64,000 nt of DNA from Sclerodactyla briareus (taxonomy: Eukaryota > Echinodermata > Holothuroidea > Dendrochirotida > Sclerodactylidae): assembly GCA_026419785.1 (NCBI GenBank), contig JAODTK010000211.1, forward strand, positions 62,001 through 126,000, in the 5' to 3' direction. Each line of letters starts with the position of its first letter. Position 1 is the stretch's first letter. Made by a program: the position numbers and the translations under genes. Shown here piece after piece: positions 46,401 to 57,020 of this stretch. The notes beneath the pieces are model-generated. The model was not told where the DNA came from, searched no databases, and saw nothing but the letters and a program-made list of their open reading frames with translations.

Positions 46401-48791
46401 GAAGCACGCAGAAAAGAAACGTTTTGTGATTTGTATTAGCGATATATAAATGCTAGTTATTATTAGTATTATGTCAAATAAGCTCCGAATCATTGCCAGC
46501 CATGGTGGGGCAATAACTACTACACTGCTTTCACCTCACTTTTATATATTTGTTTGAATTGCAGAGACGACTCTAGCTGGCATGTCAGAAGAGGATCAAG
46601 AAATGTATAAGATGGATGGGCTTGTTAACTTTGACACCACAAAGGAAAGACAGTCATTGTCAGTCGGGAGAGGGGGGGGGGGGGGGGGGGGATCAAGTCA
46701 AAATGTCATCTGAGGTCAACAAATGTCAACATCAGAAAACCTTGCAAGTGATTGGAGTCTGCAACAATGCTCAGCTGATCATGATGGAATTATTTTGCAT
46801 TGTGAGGTCAAAGTCGTCTGTGGCAGTCCAGGAACCAACCAATATGCCTGTCCATTATTAATGCATGCTCAACTCATAAACCTCTTGTGTGTATGTCGCT
46901 ACACCTATAGAAGCCCCCAGGGGATGTGGTATGTGGTATAACTTTTCAGCGTGCCAAGTATGACAGCACAAGTCTTGGCTCGAGACCCAGTTTTTGAAGA
47001 CTCGGACTCGGATTCAATGACTCGGTATCGGACTCGGCTGCTGGGACTCGGTTCCGAGTCCAGGTCAAGGACGCACAAAAAACCTGACAAAAATCCAACA
47101 TTGATAATCACAAACATGATGAAATACTATACTGTGCTGTTTTTTTCCTTCTATTTTGTCAATGCCGAATACACTCATACCAAATTTGATTTACCCAATA
47201 GTACGGACTAAGCTTGTACATGTTTGAAAGGGCGGTTAGTTGTAGGGGTGGTACATGCACAGCACAGGAGAACATCCCGCACTCTCCCACAATCCGCAAG
47301 GACTTGTGGCAATTGTGATGTTCTTGAAATGCATAAAAAAAAAAATTGTTTTTTTTTAATGATACGTACTGCTGTCTGGAAATCGTATGGTCTCCAAATG
47401 GTATTAGGTGGGCAAGCTGCAAATGAGGAGTATACATAGGGTTAGATTGATTTTCAGGTGTTTCAATCTGTTAGTTCTAGCATTAATTACCATGCAATTA
47501 CATAGCCACTGCTATAACTTCTTGAAGAGAGTCCCAGTCTTGAATAGACAAAAAAAAATATGTGGAAACTTGTTATTGATGTTTAAATGGGCGATTTGTT
47601 TCAATATTATCTGATCAGTTTTGGGGGATGCAACACTGTCACTAACTGCATTACCTAGCTATTTTTAATCCAATACCAGGCCCTATTCATTTCTGCTATA
47701 TGCCAAGTTATAGGACTCTGGACTTGGACAGAAGGACGCGGTCTTTGCTCGATTGTTAGGACTCGGATTCTGACTCGGATGATGAGGACTCGGTCTCGGA
47801 CGGGCTGGACTCGACTCCAACTGGTGTGAAGTTACCAATGAAGTAGGCGTTAATGATTATGAAGTGCGATAAGATTCCCCCATGTCAGGCACTATAAAAA
47901 TAAAAATAAAAAAGACCTGTAGAGCGAGCAGATTATCCTCAGTGGTCATCAAAACCACCCTTAGTAATGTTCCTTGTTTCATTCTCACAGGGCAGAGACA
48001 GAGGAGGACACTAATGTCTCTGATGCACAGATTCTGGATAAGGCGCAAGTTGACAGGGAACATACACACGCTGCTTTCTTTCTTCATTCTCCACATGCCA
48101 TTGTTCTTCACAGTAGAAAATATAAAAAAGCTTTTTATTCTGGTATTAAAAGAATAGGTAAAACAATATATGCCTGAATGCTCCATACAAAGTACCCAAC
48201 CCAATAACTAGGAAAGGTGCTGAAATGTTTACACAGGGGACCTAAGGGATGGTAGCGAGACATTTCTGCAACCTTTTGAGCTTCAGGCAAGAGTCTTCTG
48301 TTCTCTAGTTAGAGATGTGCAGTAGGACCCATTACACCATTTTGACGGCATCTAAATACTCACCTTCTTGCTTAACACTCATTACCGAAGGTTGCATATT
48401 TTGAATTAGGAATGAGCAGTGCAGGTACAAGGATGCAAAACCACTGGCAGTAGTTTCTGCAGGTCATAACACGACCCCTTCAGACGTAAAGTACTCCATG
48501 AGGCATGAACCTGCTCAACCCCCAGGTGGACTGAACAACCCATGGAGTATTGCTCTGTTAACGTAACACACCTATTGATCACACATTGAGTTGGGAGGTA
48601 CACAAATGGACTGTGGACAGAGAGCGAGGTAGGGATGGTATGAGGGAGTATAGACTCGGGCTCACTGATAGCGACCAACCTTCAGTTGATAGAGTATTAT
48701 CATTGGAATTTTTTTCCAATTCTTTTTTTTCTCCAGACAATACATGAACCGGAGAGGTGGGTTCAACCGCCCGCTCGATTTTATCGCATGA
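37455..48791 (+). CDS. SNRNP27: U4/U6.U5 tri-snRNP 27 kDa protein (SNRNP27), split gene
   Basis: SNRNP27 is a nuclear component of the U4/U6.U5 tri-snRNP used in pre-mRNA splicing. It has an N-terminal arginine/serine (RS) region and a short, highly conserved C-terminal domain. Exons here join at 37428-37490, 39419-39463, 40757-40805, 40989-41012, 41940-41960, (43775-43813 optional), 44724-44797, 46565 to about 46652 and 48737-48791. The RS part has SRSRSPRRRHRS and SPSPRRR blocks. The C-terminal part reads SEEDQEMYKMDGLVNFDTTK, and the last exon QYMNRRGGFNRPLDFIA then stop, which is a near-exact family match. Problems: the ATG at 37455 is out of frame by one base with the RS frame of the same exon, and about 20 residues expected before QYMNRR are not found. 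I therefore call the gene with confidence, but not a complete intact reading frame. Confidence 0.85.
38845..38990 (+). mobile_element. tRNA-like SINE, copy 1 of a two-copy family
   Basis: gtgtggtatcagtgacgctt (A-box region) is followed by aggttcaaaatccagc (B box, 38916-38931), then by cctagaagttttccctggg. The same order of words occurs reversed at 52380-52525. It lies in the first intron of SNRNP27. Confidence 0.5.
39419..39463 (+). CDS. SNRNP27: SNRNP27 RS exon, 45 nt
   Basis: Acceptor ctatcccaaag, donor gtaaag. It encodes RRRSSSRDRDRRKR, entering with two bases that complete Asp and leaving phase 1. The join to the next exon restores Asp-Arg-His-Arg-Ser. Confidence 0.75.
39900..40045 (+). 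mobile_element. tRNA-derived SINE head
   Basis: gaggcaaccgaatggcaagtg, then cccgactagcagctgg, then ctggtttcgattaccagg (B box 39972-39989) follow the tRNA layout, but the stems are broken. It is in the SNRNP27 intron between 39463 and 40757, just ahead of the GGGCATCAG minisatellite. Confidence 0.5.
40085..40410 (+). repeat. GGGCATCAG minisatellite
   Basis: About 17 irregular copies of a 17-18-base unit of the form gggcatcagaactacaa alternate with gggcatcagagctgg variants. It sits in an SNRNP27 intron. All three frames stay open for long stretches because of the repeat, not because of coding. Confidence 0.8.
40757..40805 (+). CDS. SNRNP27: SNRNP27 RS exon, 49 nt
   Basis: Acceptor gttctttcag, donor gtatga. 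It encodes DRHRSRSRSPRRRHRS, a classical RS stretch, and leaves AG to join the next exon as Arg. Confidence 0.8.
40989..41012 (+). CDS. SNRNP27: SNRNP27 micro-exon, 24 nt
   Basis: Flanked by tcttcttccag and gtaaac, in phase 2 on both sides. It encodes (R)SQSPKRR. Its length is a multiple of three, so skipping it keeps the frame. Confidence 0.75.
41090..41747 (+). repeat. CAGTAGCCTCGGCTTTGCTACATA minisatellite
   Basis: About 30 copies of an 18- or 24-base unit (cagtagcctcggctttgcta, with or without cata) fill the intron between the 24-nt and 21-nt SNRNP27 micro-exons. Variants use tggcctc and cagctttgc. The array begins about 80 bases after the 24-nt exon. Confidence 0.85.
41940..41960 (+). 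CDS. SNRNP27: SNRNP27 micro-exon, 21 nt
   Basis: Flanked by cttctttcttgacag and gtaagt, in phase 2 on both sides. It encodes (R)SPSPRR and ends in AG. It is a frame-neutral cassette and similar in sequence to the 24-nt exon and to the start of the exon at 43775. Confidence 0.75.
42025..42844. mobile_element. hAT-like element with GAGTCC subterminal repeats, copy 1
   Basis: Starts CAGTGTTGGAGTCGAG and ends with CAACACTG; read inward, the right end is CAGTGTTGCAGGACTCGAG. Both ends are followed by arrays of gagtccgagtc (about 42033-42150 and 42770-42835). The flanking octamers acgtcaac and cccccaac agree weakly (5 of 8). The interior (near 42505-42545, gtgcggcatgttctcctgtg) matches, in reverse, the copy at 46964-47823. 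It lies in the SNRNP27 intron after the 21-nt exon. No transposase is seen. Confidence 0.65.
43775..43813 (+). CDS. SNRNP27: SNRNP27 optional exon, 39 nt, introduces a stop when included
   Basis: Acceptor catttcttttcag, donor gtgagg. It begins in the correct phase and encodes (R)SSPRRRAEEADQ. Its final TG joins the A of the exon at 44724 to make TGA. Skipping it joins AG from the exon at 41960 to that A and keeps the frame. The exon is purine-rich (ggaggagagccgaagaagc), as splicing-enhancer sequence often is. Alternatives are a decayed exon or a sequence error. Confidence 0.5.
44724..44797 (+). CDS. SNRNP27: SNRNP27 exon, 74 nt
   Basis: Acceptor aatgaacctacag, donor gtaagt. It enters in phase 2 and encodes SPGSSRDQRSESPKLLKFER then KKID, leaving phase 1. 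It marks the change from the RS region to the acidic/basic linker before the conserved C-terminal domain. Confidence 0.75.
44944..45155 (+). mobile_element. tRNA-derived SINE
   Basis: A box gtggccaaacggtgg (44956-44970) and B box ggttcaaaccc (45000-45010) sit in tRNA order, but the cloverleaf is not restored. The body includes ctcgtgtagggaagtggc, then a tgactgaggtttttctcagt hairpin, and ends ggcgtataagtaagtataa. It is in the SNRNP27 intron after 44797. Confidence 0.65.
45860..46475 (+). pseudogene. LINE ORF2 C-terminal fragment with 3' tail
   Basis: Plus-strand frames give DNATTECLVHALG, then SHLDYCNSLFINLP, then PLQRIQNYAARLISRTKKTD, then VTPVLRSLHWLPISQRI, then GLAPQYISDLLC. In another frame they give GKHAFSVAASALWNKIPVM, then LQIFKRVLKTHLF. 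These are the ordered C-terminal motifs of CR1/L2-like LINEs. The 3' end is gcgatatataaatgctagtt with an attatt tail. It is 5'-truncated and frame-shifted, and lies in an SNRNP27 intron in the sense direction. Confidence 0.8.
46565..46652 (+). CDS. SNRNP27: SNRNP27 exon with the conserved EEDxEMxKMxG..NFDTTK block
   Basis: Acceptor tgtttgaattgcag. It enters in phase 1 from the previous exon. It encodes ETTLAGMSEEDQEMYK, then MDGLVNFDTTKER, which aligns with the conserved family domain. The donor is unclear: the nearest is gtcatt at 46653, which is weak, and a 21-base G run follows at about 46671-46691. The exon end is therefore provisional. Confidence 0.75.
46964..47823. mobile_element. hAT-like element with GAGTCC subterminal repeats, copy 2 (inverted)
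   Basis: The left has gactcggactcggattc words (about 46995-47065). The right end, read inward, is CAGTTGGAGTCGAGTCCAGC, close to the start of copy 1. The interior gcacagcacaggagaacat (about 47252-47270) is the reverse of copy 1 near 42515-42540. The left terminus is diverged (cagcacaagtcttggctcg) and the target duplication is not clear. It lies in the SNRNP27 intron between 46652 and 48737. Confidence 0.55.
47830..48736 (+). other. Intron remainder, no missing exon recognised
   Basis: A splice-like acceptor (cattctcacag, near 47990) precedes an open frame reading AETEEDTNVSDAQILDKAQVD. It does not resemble the SNRNP27 segment expected here and its frame does not lead into the last exon. I therefore leave it unassigned. 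Confidence 0.3.
48737..48791 (+). CDS. SNRNP27: SNRNP27 last coding exon
   Basis: A long pyrimidine tract and ctccag precede it. It encodes QYMNRRGGFNRPLDFIA and a TGA at 48789-48791, the almost invariant C-terminus of this family. Its first base must be joined to two bases of an upstream exon to give the Arg before QYM, but that exon was not found. An AATAAA at 49933-49938 is the first good polyadenylation signal downstream. Confidence 0.9.
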
Positions 48792-51700
48792 TTGTGTGCG
48801 CCCACAAAAACGTTGCCGGTGGATTAGGGAGACAGTACAACGGGTAACAGTGCGAAATAGCGGAGGGGAAGAAAGAGTTTGTCCTGCCCACATAGATTGT
48901 TGTCCAGGTGGATGGTATGATTGATATTCAACATTCTGTGGAGGACTGGTTGCGGCTCAGAGGGGCAAATCAAAACTTTGTAATTACATCTTGCCCTTCC
49001 GCCGAATGCTACCAAAGTTGTGATTGAACATCACATGCCAGAGCTTCAACAGTGCAGTTATTCTCCTACTAACATTCTTCACTGGATGCTATGATGGATA
49101 GTTGTTCATCCCTATGTGGAGGAGCGGTGGAACTTTTTGTTGAAATTATCATCTAGACCTCCACCCAAACACTCCATCCTCTGGTTTATTTTGCCAGTTC
49201 GGGTACTGAGAGAAGGGTAAAACGAGGGGGGGGGGGGAGTGGGAGACCTGGATGAATCAAACATGCTAAGGGCAATCTCCAGGAGGCAGCCCCCATCCTC
49301 CCCCTACTCTTGCCCAGATTACGATTGTATCAGTTCCGGGAATATGAACAAGGTCCAAGTGCTATTACGGAAGGTTCCATGTCAAGAGCCCCCTCAAGGC
49401 TATGCTGTGCTGAAGCCAAGCAGTGATAACTGTTGAGTAAAAATGCTGGAGGCTTACAGTTTTATGGTGAACACCCATTATGTAACATCTCATAAAAATC
49501 TCGGTCATCTCATTGAATGGGCTGTCACATGACTTGTAATAACAAATAATGTACACAATTGTTTGAAGATTCCCATAAAAATACTACTAGTATGCACAAT
49601 AGTGACTATCAATTGACATATTCTTTAAGTGTCCTGCTTTTCGTCTCTTTGGTTTGCTCTGGTAATAGGTTCATTCATGATGATTTTTGTCCTTTTTGAC
49701 CCCCTCAGAAAAACTTATCTAAACCAACCTTGACTAAGGACTAAGCTAATCAAGGACCTCATTTTGAACAAAGCATGCTTCTTGTGGCCATTGTGTATAT
49801 GCTGACTAATATACAGTAACAACCATTTCCACACTATGAATCGCAGTTTGACTGCATCTTTCGGCAATGCTGTATGACTCATTTGGGTAGCACACTCGTA
49901 ACCGCCGTTGTGTAATTCCAGCAATTTATGGTAATAAATTATGAACATATATGAAACTGCTGCAGCCTTTGATTCTGACAATGGTGCCTGGAATGTGCAG
50001 GTTTTCTTACTTGTTTGTCATTTCTTTGTTATTATTTTAAAATATGCCCACAGTGTTATGAATTCATCAACAGAATTAAATGGTATCCTCTGGTTTGATT
50101 GATCCTGTAACATACTGTATTTTTACCCAATTTTTTTTAGTACAAGCTAGTTATGGAGAAGGATCTGGCAGTGATTGGTGTGAGGAGAGGGATGGGTCAG
50201 GCCTAGTTCGCTTGTTCAGATGTCAGGGTCCTTGAAGTGAACTGGCCGGAGGTAATGCTGAGTTCCTCCAGACATGTTACCCATGAGGCAGTGCCACCCG
50301 CATTGTGAAAATACACAATAATTGGCACAATAATCACATGAGAACAGCACGAATACCTCTATTATGGTGTGCCCTGGATGGGTCATAGCTTCTACAGCAT
50401 GCCCGTTGACCAGCATGGTGCAGTAGTGTACAAGGTACAGATTGTCGATTTTGGTGTGTGTGATAATTACTGATCATACTTGTGTAGATTCTGATGAACG
50501 TCGTTAACGGTCATAGAATTCATCCTTGAACAAACCATCCTGTTATAGATCCCATGATGATAATTGTATGCAGGGGGCAGGTGTAACATGTTTGAGCTTG
50601 GGTGTAGGGATGCATATGAATGTATTGACTACTTCATAGTACTAATCCAAATGGGTCCTGTTACATGATAAATGGCTAAGCATTGAGCACTGTGCATTGT
50701 ATATCAGCCCCTCCATTGGAGGCTAATACTAATTATCTATCAACTAAAGTCACTAAAATGCACCCATTGTATGTGCGTTGTGAATAAAGAAGATTGGTAT
50801 AAACAAAAGTGGGAGTATACAACCCTGGCATGTATTTCATCCATAGGTATTAATAACAGATTCCCCTTCTCAAATTCACCATAATCTCTCATTAGCAGGC
50901 TTTTTACATTTGTCAGTGCCCCTTGTTTATATATGTAGGCTCTTACTTAATTGTTGTTTCATGTTACTCTCTGAGTGTGATTTTAGCAAGTTCACTTACT
51001 AGAGAAGTGGCTGGGGGGGGGGGGGGCTACTTTTCTTGGTAGGGACAATGGAAAGCATTTCAGGTGAATACCCACCAACCTTGCTCTTGTTTGGTTATGT
51101 TACAAGTAGGCGTGGTTACAATGGCTTTGGAGTTATCCCATGGCCAAATTATTTGAGGTATCCCGCACTTAGAAATAGTACATTGGGACTCAGCAGTGAA
51201 GAGTTTCTCTCTTCAATATTATCAGATTGTCATTACTTTCTAATCATTATCACTCTCTTCTCCTACAAAGTCATGTTCTGATACTAAAAAAATATACAGG
51301 ATCAGTTATTTTGTACGTCTAATTTGTGAAGAGTACTGATTGTCAACATCCCAGTGTGACACACATCACATACCGCGGAAGAGCACTTCTCACTCTCTAT
51401 GGCCATCCTCACTAATTCAGAATTGACCTGGGGGAGGGGGAGGCAATGGCTGTCAATCACATGGCTGATGTGTTGATATGCATAGCTGATGTCTATCTTT
51501 GCTACATTGAGCTTTCCACGGTATCACTAACACTTCTAGTATAGGCTGATTGGTGAGCCAGTGGTCTGGCGGTCGAGCCCAGAACTCACTTTTGTGTTTC
51601 AGATCCCAGAAGAGGGTCGTTGTTTCTTCCTAGGCTGGAAATAAAATGTGCCCAGGTAGCGATTAATCGGGGATGATCTGTTGGCGTTCCCGGTGGTATT

Positions 51701-52370
51701 CCTGCTTACTGGTGCATCCAGCCCACTTAGCTGGTGATGGGGTGCCTGGTGTCCCACCGGGGAAGGAAACTGCTGTCCAGTCATCCCCCCCACCCCACCC
51801 CACAAACACATCATCTGGACAACCCATATCTACCAAGTATTGTGAAAAATGTGACTCAAGTGGAAAATTTGCAGAATGAAAACTACCGAAAACTCGATTG
51901 TGAAAATTTGAATAACCATGCAAAATATGAAACTTAATTGACCTCAAATGGACCCTGAATTGTGTTTACATTTCCCCCATTGGACTAATGAATGTTAGAA
52001 CATAACCACCAGTTCCATATGAAAACCGAACACAGAATTTCTGCATCATTATGAAAATTAGGACTGCTTGATCAGATTTCTATGGTTCAGAGAAGCCAGG
52101 ACGACTCATTAAGGAAACCGGCCACTATTGATAGGGAATGAGCACCGGTCATAAACTCGCGTCTCTTCTCGACTAGTGCTTAAAGATACGAGACGGGTTG
52201 TGGTGTTTTTGTAACGGAATATCCCAACCGGGGACTGCCTATATCAAGCTTTCTCTGAAAAGGGGCGAGTAGTGAACTCCAGGACCCGACCACCACTTTC
52301 TCGGAACAATGTCCATGCGTACTGGAAGTTTAATGTGACTGCCAAAAAGTGACGACATATTCATTGCAAC
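48792..52370. other. 3' flank of SNRNP27 and unassigned DNA
   Basis: This holds the probable 3' untranslated region, with AATAAA at 49933-49938, and then unique sequence without a recognisable gene. G-runs lie at about 49227-49237 and 51014-51026. Open frames are short. Confidence 0.4.
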
Positions 52371-52379
52371 TACCCAGTG

Positions 52380-52525
52380 ACGAACCCTAGTAACTTCATG
52401 TCCTAGTCCAGGTTCATTGCAGGATCGTTTGTGGAGACCCGAGCCCCGCCCGGCTGCGAGTACAGCACCAGGGAAAAATATCAGTGACGGCTGGAATTCG
52501 AAACCACTGATACCACTCTGCAATT
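52380..52525 (-). mobile_element. tRNA-like SINE, copy 2 of the family at 38.85 kb
   Basis: On the minus strand, gcagagtggtatcagtggtt, then tcgaattccagccgtcac, then tgatatttttccctggtgctg follow the order of words in the copy at 38881-38960. About 25 bases are missing between the A- and B-box regions, so the head is deleted relative to a tRNA. Confidence 0.5.
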
Positions 52526-52529
52526 CTTC

Positions 52530-55195
52530 GGCCCTAATCAGTTAATCTAAAGATCCTGTTTGTTCCAACTCCCCCACTTAACACAGATTTCATTGAAATT
52601 GTTTTCACCGTTCGTATGGAAGTTCTGCATACTAAATTTCCCCCCAAAGGCTTGATCAGGCCAAAACATGCTGACGTGTGTTCACAAGATTATCTTACAA
52701 CGGACCACTCAGGACCTTGAAGCAAAAACAATTGGGATCATTGTATCTGCACGGGTAACCCACCCAGTATAAGTTGGATCCATTGCATACATTGTCAGGA
52801 TGCAAGATTTCTCTGATTGGTCCGATGAAAAAGACACGAGAGCACCAAATTGTGCTGTACATCAAACCACACGAAAGCAATTGGTTTCCATTGCAGGTAG
52901 AGTTACTTTTTTGTGACTCAAAATGACACCTGGATGACCACCCAACTTCAACACCTACCCAATAAAGGTACCATTGGTCACTGATGACAATTCAACACAT
53001 GTTATGATCATCAGTCGCAGGGTAGAAGTTGGCAATTAAGCAGTAGGTTTTCCTCTCCAATTCTAACTTGTTTATTTCATTCATCCGCAAATATTCAGTA
53101 TGCGAGTGATATGCACTGGACGTTTGACAGTACTGGCCATGGACATGGGGCAATCGGTAGCGATTGAAAAGTGGCGCCCCTCCTCGCGACGATTTGAACA
53201 ACACGCCGCTGCGAACAAGCCGAGCCGAGACAACTGTAAGTACAGTATTTGATAGTCAATTAATATCGTCAAATTAGACGGCTCTGGGCCTCACCCTATC
53301 AGTTTTTGAGGTTACAACATAGCTGTATATGTGTAAAATGTGAAACTCTAGGGAAGAGAGAAGAAAAACAAAGTGGCGGTTTCTCCGAAGCATATGTAGT
53401 ATTCTGGGTTGAGAAGCTAATAGGGGTATTGAGTGTTTGTAATGTTGCCGTCCCATAGTACCATTCTTCATTAATTTACTGACATTATTGCACACCTAAT
53501 AGGAGAAGATGAATTTGTTCTCTACCTTGGTGAGAAAGAAATGCGGAGTAGAGTAGCGTATTCCTCTATTTAGGTGCCGAATGGCTGATATTTATTAGTG
53601 AGGAGGCGATTTCAGTCTTACGATACCATTTCAGTCATTTAAAAAGACTTCACCTGACAGGGAACTTATTCCCCACCTTGCATCGGATATTCTGATTTAT
53701 AATTCCTTGGCTCCCCGCCCTTCTGTTAAGCGACCCTAACAGCTAGGTTAATATCCACTAATGCGTCGACAGTGTTGTTGTGAACTTCTTGTACAGGGGC
53801 CAGTCTGCTCGCAAATAGTTTGCTCTGTTCACCCGGAGGTCGGAGAATGCTCACACTTCTCTGCCTGCATATCTAGTCCGGATCTCCTTTCCTACTCATC
53901 GACTCATTATTCACATTGTTGTCACTTTTAGCAAATCAGACAACAGATTGTTATCTAAATATAAACAAGAATGCCACACTGCGTAGTGATTCTTGCCTTT
54001 TTTTGAGTGGGGGGGGGGGGTGGAGTATTGGGCGGGCGCGATCTTATTTTTCATGTCCGTGAATGTAATACATTTTTTTTTTCCCCCATATCGTCCAATA
54101 CTGAGTCATGAACATCGTGGAAAGGGGTAGTTGTATTGCCTTGGAATCTAAACATACAAAAACCATCCTGATCACTGGCGTTATAAACAGGACACTGTTA
54201 AGTGAAATCAGTCTCAAAGTTCATGGTTTGGTCAAAAGCGAACGAACATACTCCACGTCTCGAGAGTGTTCTCTTCATGTTCATTATTGGTTAAGGCGTT
54301 CATGACTAAGATCACCGCAGTCAATCCACCCTATTTATTATCGGATATTGAGTTTGAAGAGTAGCGCCCTTATGTGTTCGCTACTCCTCGGACCAAGAGT
54401 CCGGATTGGCAATGTGACACCTCATCTCATCTCCATTTTCCAGATGTACCCATTCTTTACTGTTATGGTACAGTTTAGGATAAAGTGGGGGGCTAGCCTA
54501 ACACGCACCCCCTCCCCCTCCCCCCCCCCCCTCCCCACAAGCACACACATACACACGCAAACACGCGCGGCCTCGCGCACACAAACAACTTGATGTTTGA
54601 TTATGATCATGGAATAAGACTCGAACACGGTAGGTTTTAATGCATGTTGTCAAACTTTGACGATGAATGAACTCAACAATCGTGGCCATTGTGTAGCTTC
54701 TGAGCTCGGTTAACCCGCCGCTGAGCATTGTTTTCGTTTTTTCACGCTGACTGAGAGGCTTGAATTCTTCGAGAAGTCACATACTAGGCCTGATTCTTGT
54801 TTGCCTAAAAGAGATGACGGAATAATAGACAACTTCCCCGCTCTCCAATCTGATCTCAGGTTAAGTCAACCCCCTGAGCTGGGCACTTTCTATTACGAGT
54901 AATTGGTCTACGTGAGTGACTCCGAGTAGGCCTATACTCAACAGATAGATACTGGTATAACCCAGGGTACCAATGCGCAACCAGCTGTTATGAGGCCTCC
55001 GAATTCCCTATTAACGTCTTTTGCAACCACAAAACTTGTCTTATACCGCCATCCCCCCCCCCCTCAGCTTTCAACAAGTAGGTCAGCAAGCAACGTTGTA
55101 TGTCAGCGGTGCTTTACATAGCGAAAAATACAAAACCCAACGGAGAAACAGAAACTAGGTACAAGAACCCTCTAATTTAGCTAAGTGGTGATGGC
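52530..55195. other. Unassigned intergenic DNA
   Basis: No gene recognised. There are G-runs near 54007-54020, a C-run near 54509-54533, and a short CA/CG-rich patch at 54540-54590. Confidence 0.4.
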
Positions 55196-55201
55196 AAGTA
55201 G

Positions 55202-55731
55202 CAGTGGGGGCGCCAGGATTTCCCCGAAAAAAAAAAACGGGGGGTCCGAGTTCCCCGACGGGGGGTCCATGTTCCCCGACGAGCCTCCCCTTACCCCCTA
55301 GCATCCCTAACCCCTACCCCCCGGTTTTTTTTGTTCAATTTTTTACCCTTTTTTAATTAAATGAAACCAGAAAAATAAAATACCAGAATACCGAAAACTA
55401 GTAACTTCAATGCAGGCGCTCTTAGTATAATCGGGTCCGGGTATTCCCCGATAACTGGCACAGAAATACCTGAGCACAGGGAGTAGTGCGTCGTGAGAGC
55501 ATCATCACTTAACACTAATGCCAACACAGTAGTAGACGGCAGAACGTCATATATTAGGAAATATTAGGCCCAATTTAGGAATTTTCGCTATAAAGCAGGT
55601 TGGAAAGAACACTGTCGGGCAATCTTGCCCTTGTGGGGATTTTCCATTTAAAGCGACACCCTTTTCGGGCTCCCCACTTGAGGGAAAAATTCCCCGACCC
55701 CTTGGTGGCCCCTCCCCTGGCGGCCACCTTG
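55202..55731. mobile_element. hAT-type element, second copy of the 24.97-kb family
   Basis: Starts CAGTGGGGGCGCCAGG and ends CTGGCGGCCACCTTG. The ends are followed by ccccgacgggg words. The interior words (gggtccgggtattccccgat, gagagcatcatcacttaac, actgtcgggcaatcttgccc) run in the same order as in the 24.97-kb copy, but without its nested MITE. Target octamers gcaagtag and gcaatatg match at 5 of 8 positions. Confidence 0.65.
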
Positions 55732-56537
55732 CAATATGTTTTGGCGGGTTCTATTGAAAACAATAAAACTGTCGATATCTCCAATTACTAGGAAGCTTTT
55801 CCACTCACATGGACCTGTGACCGAGAAGTCCCGATCGTCGAACATCCACACATAACACTGTTGGTCACTTGCATGGACCTGACAAGAAGGACACGTAGCA
55901 AGACCTAAAATTATAGAATTAATCAGTGGGTGCCTTGACTAAATGGCACATGTAAATATACGCCGAAGCAATCGGAACAGAATTCTGGACATGACTAAAA
56001 GCCAGTTGAAGCCATTGAGACAGGACAGAAACTACTACCAAGCATCGGCTCGTTCCCCAAACTGCAGCAGCTGTAGCTTAGGATATGTTACTGTTCGCAA
56101 TTAAAGGTTAAAGTCGCTGTCATTGTTCGAATTAGCAGTGTTGGAGGAGCCGAGGCAAGCCTCGAGGCGGGCCTCGAGGCAATTGTCTGGCCTCAGTCTT
56201 GGCCTCGCCTCGACTCGGAAGCAATGCTCGGCCTTCGCCTCGGCGCTCCCAGCTCGGCCTTGGCCTCGCGACTCCGGCTTCGGACATTTGCCGAGGCCGG
56301 ACAAGCCTTCTTTATTCGGTAACAAAAATTTTACAAAAGTGTTGATCGCAACAATTCTGAGAAGGACAGTCAGTTTTGGCCCACGCGTTCTCATGAGCTC
56401 GAACGTGCTACGAATGGTAGCCATACAGGGCACGTATTGGCAAATGTGTTCCGGTGCTCAGTTGTCCTGAGCAATAGCTGTAAGGACAAACACAAAACAT
56501 AATAAAATTTGTCAAATATTGTTAGTCTGAGTGGGCT

Positions 56538-56587
56538 TTTAATAGATAGATAGCTAGTATATATCGATAGCAGATAGATAGAAGATA

Positions 56588-56620
<33 letters not shown>

Positions 56621-56637
56621 GAGCTAGATAGATAGGC
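56538..56637. repeat. (GATA)n microsatellite
   Basis: An imperfect and then pure tagatagatagata tract, inside the hAT element at 56136-57671. Confidence 0.9.
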
Positions 56638-56925
56638 GAGAACAATTACAGTTGAAGTAGAATGTCCGGTGATTAAATATTTGTAAACTTCTAGTCCATG
56701 TAGATAGGTTGCCAGAAAGTTATAAGCATTATAGGAGAGGTTGCGGGAAAATTCCTTAAGATGTGTGGTTTCTCTCCAATCTCGATGCTAATTCCCCTCT
56801 CAAATATCAAGAATGCTGTAATACACTCATTTTGTTGCCTGGACAACTGATTGCGTTAATATGGTTGTCAATCAAAATTGAGCGCCCTATAGGCTCGCAC
56901 GTCTCAAATCATATAGAACTAGTCA

Positions 56926-56929
<4 letters not shown>

Positions 56930-56961
<32 letters not shown>

Positions 56962-57020
56962 GACAAAAAAAAAAAAAAAAACAAAAAAAAAAAAAAAAAA
57001 AAAAACAAAAAAAAAAAAAA
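56930..57020. repeat. Long interrupted A-run
   Basis: About 90 bases of nearly pure A with a few C/G interruptions. No retroposon body ends here, so it is either an expanded mononucleotide tract or an assembly-prone region. Confidence 0.85.

Noticed and set aside
46681-46860. Open stretch after the G run as the missing SNRNP27 segment
   Set aside because: Some short residue matches appear (for example KVVCGS near 46810), but the splice sites and phase do not fit. It is probably coincidence.
47990-48150. Candidate for the missing SNRNP27 exon after cattctcacag
   Set aside because: No frame gives a sequence resembling the family segment or ends in the phase needed to join the last exon.
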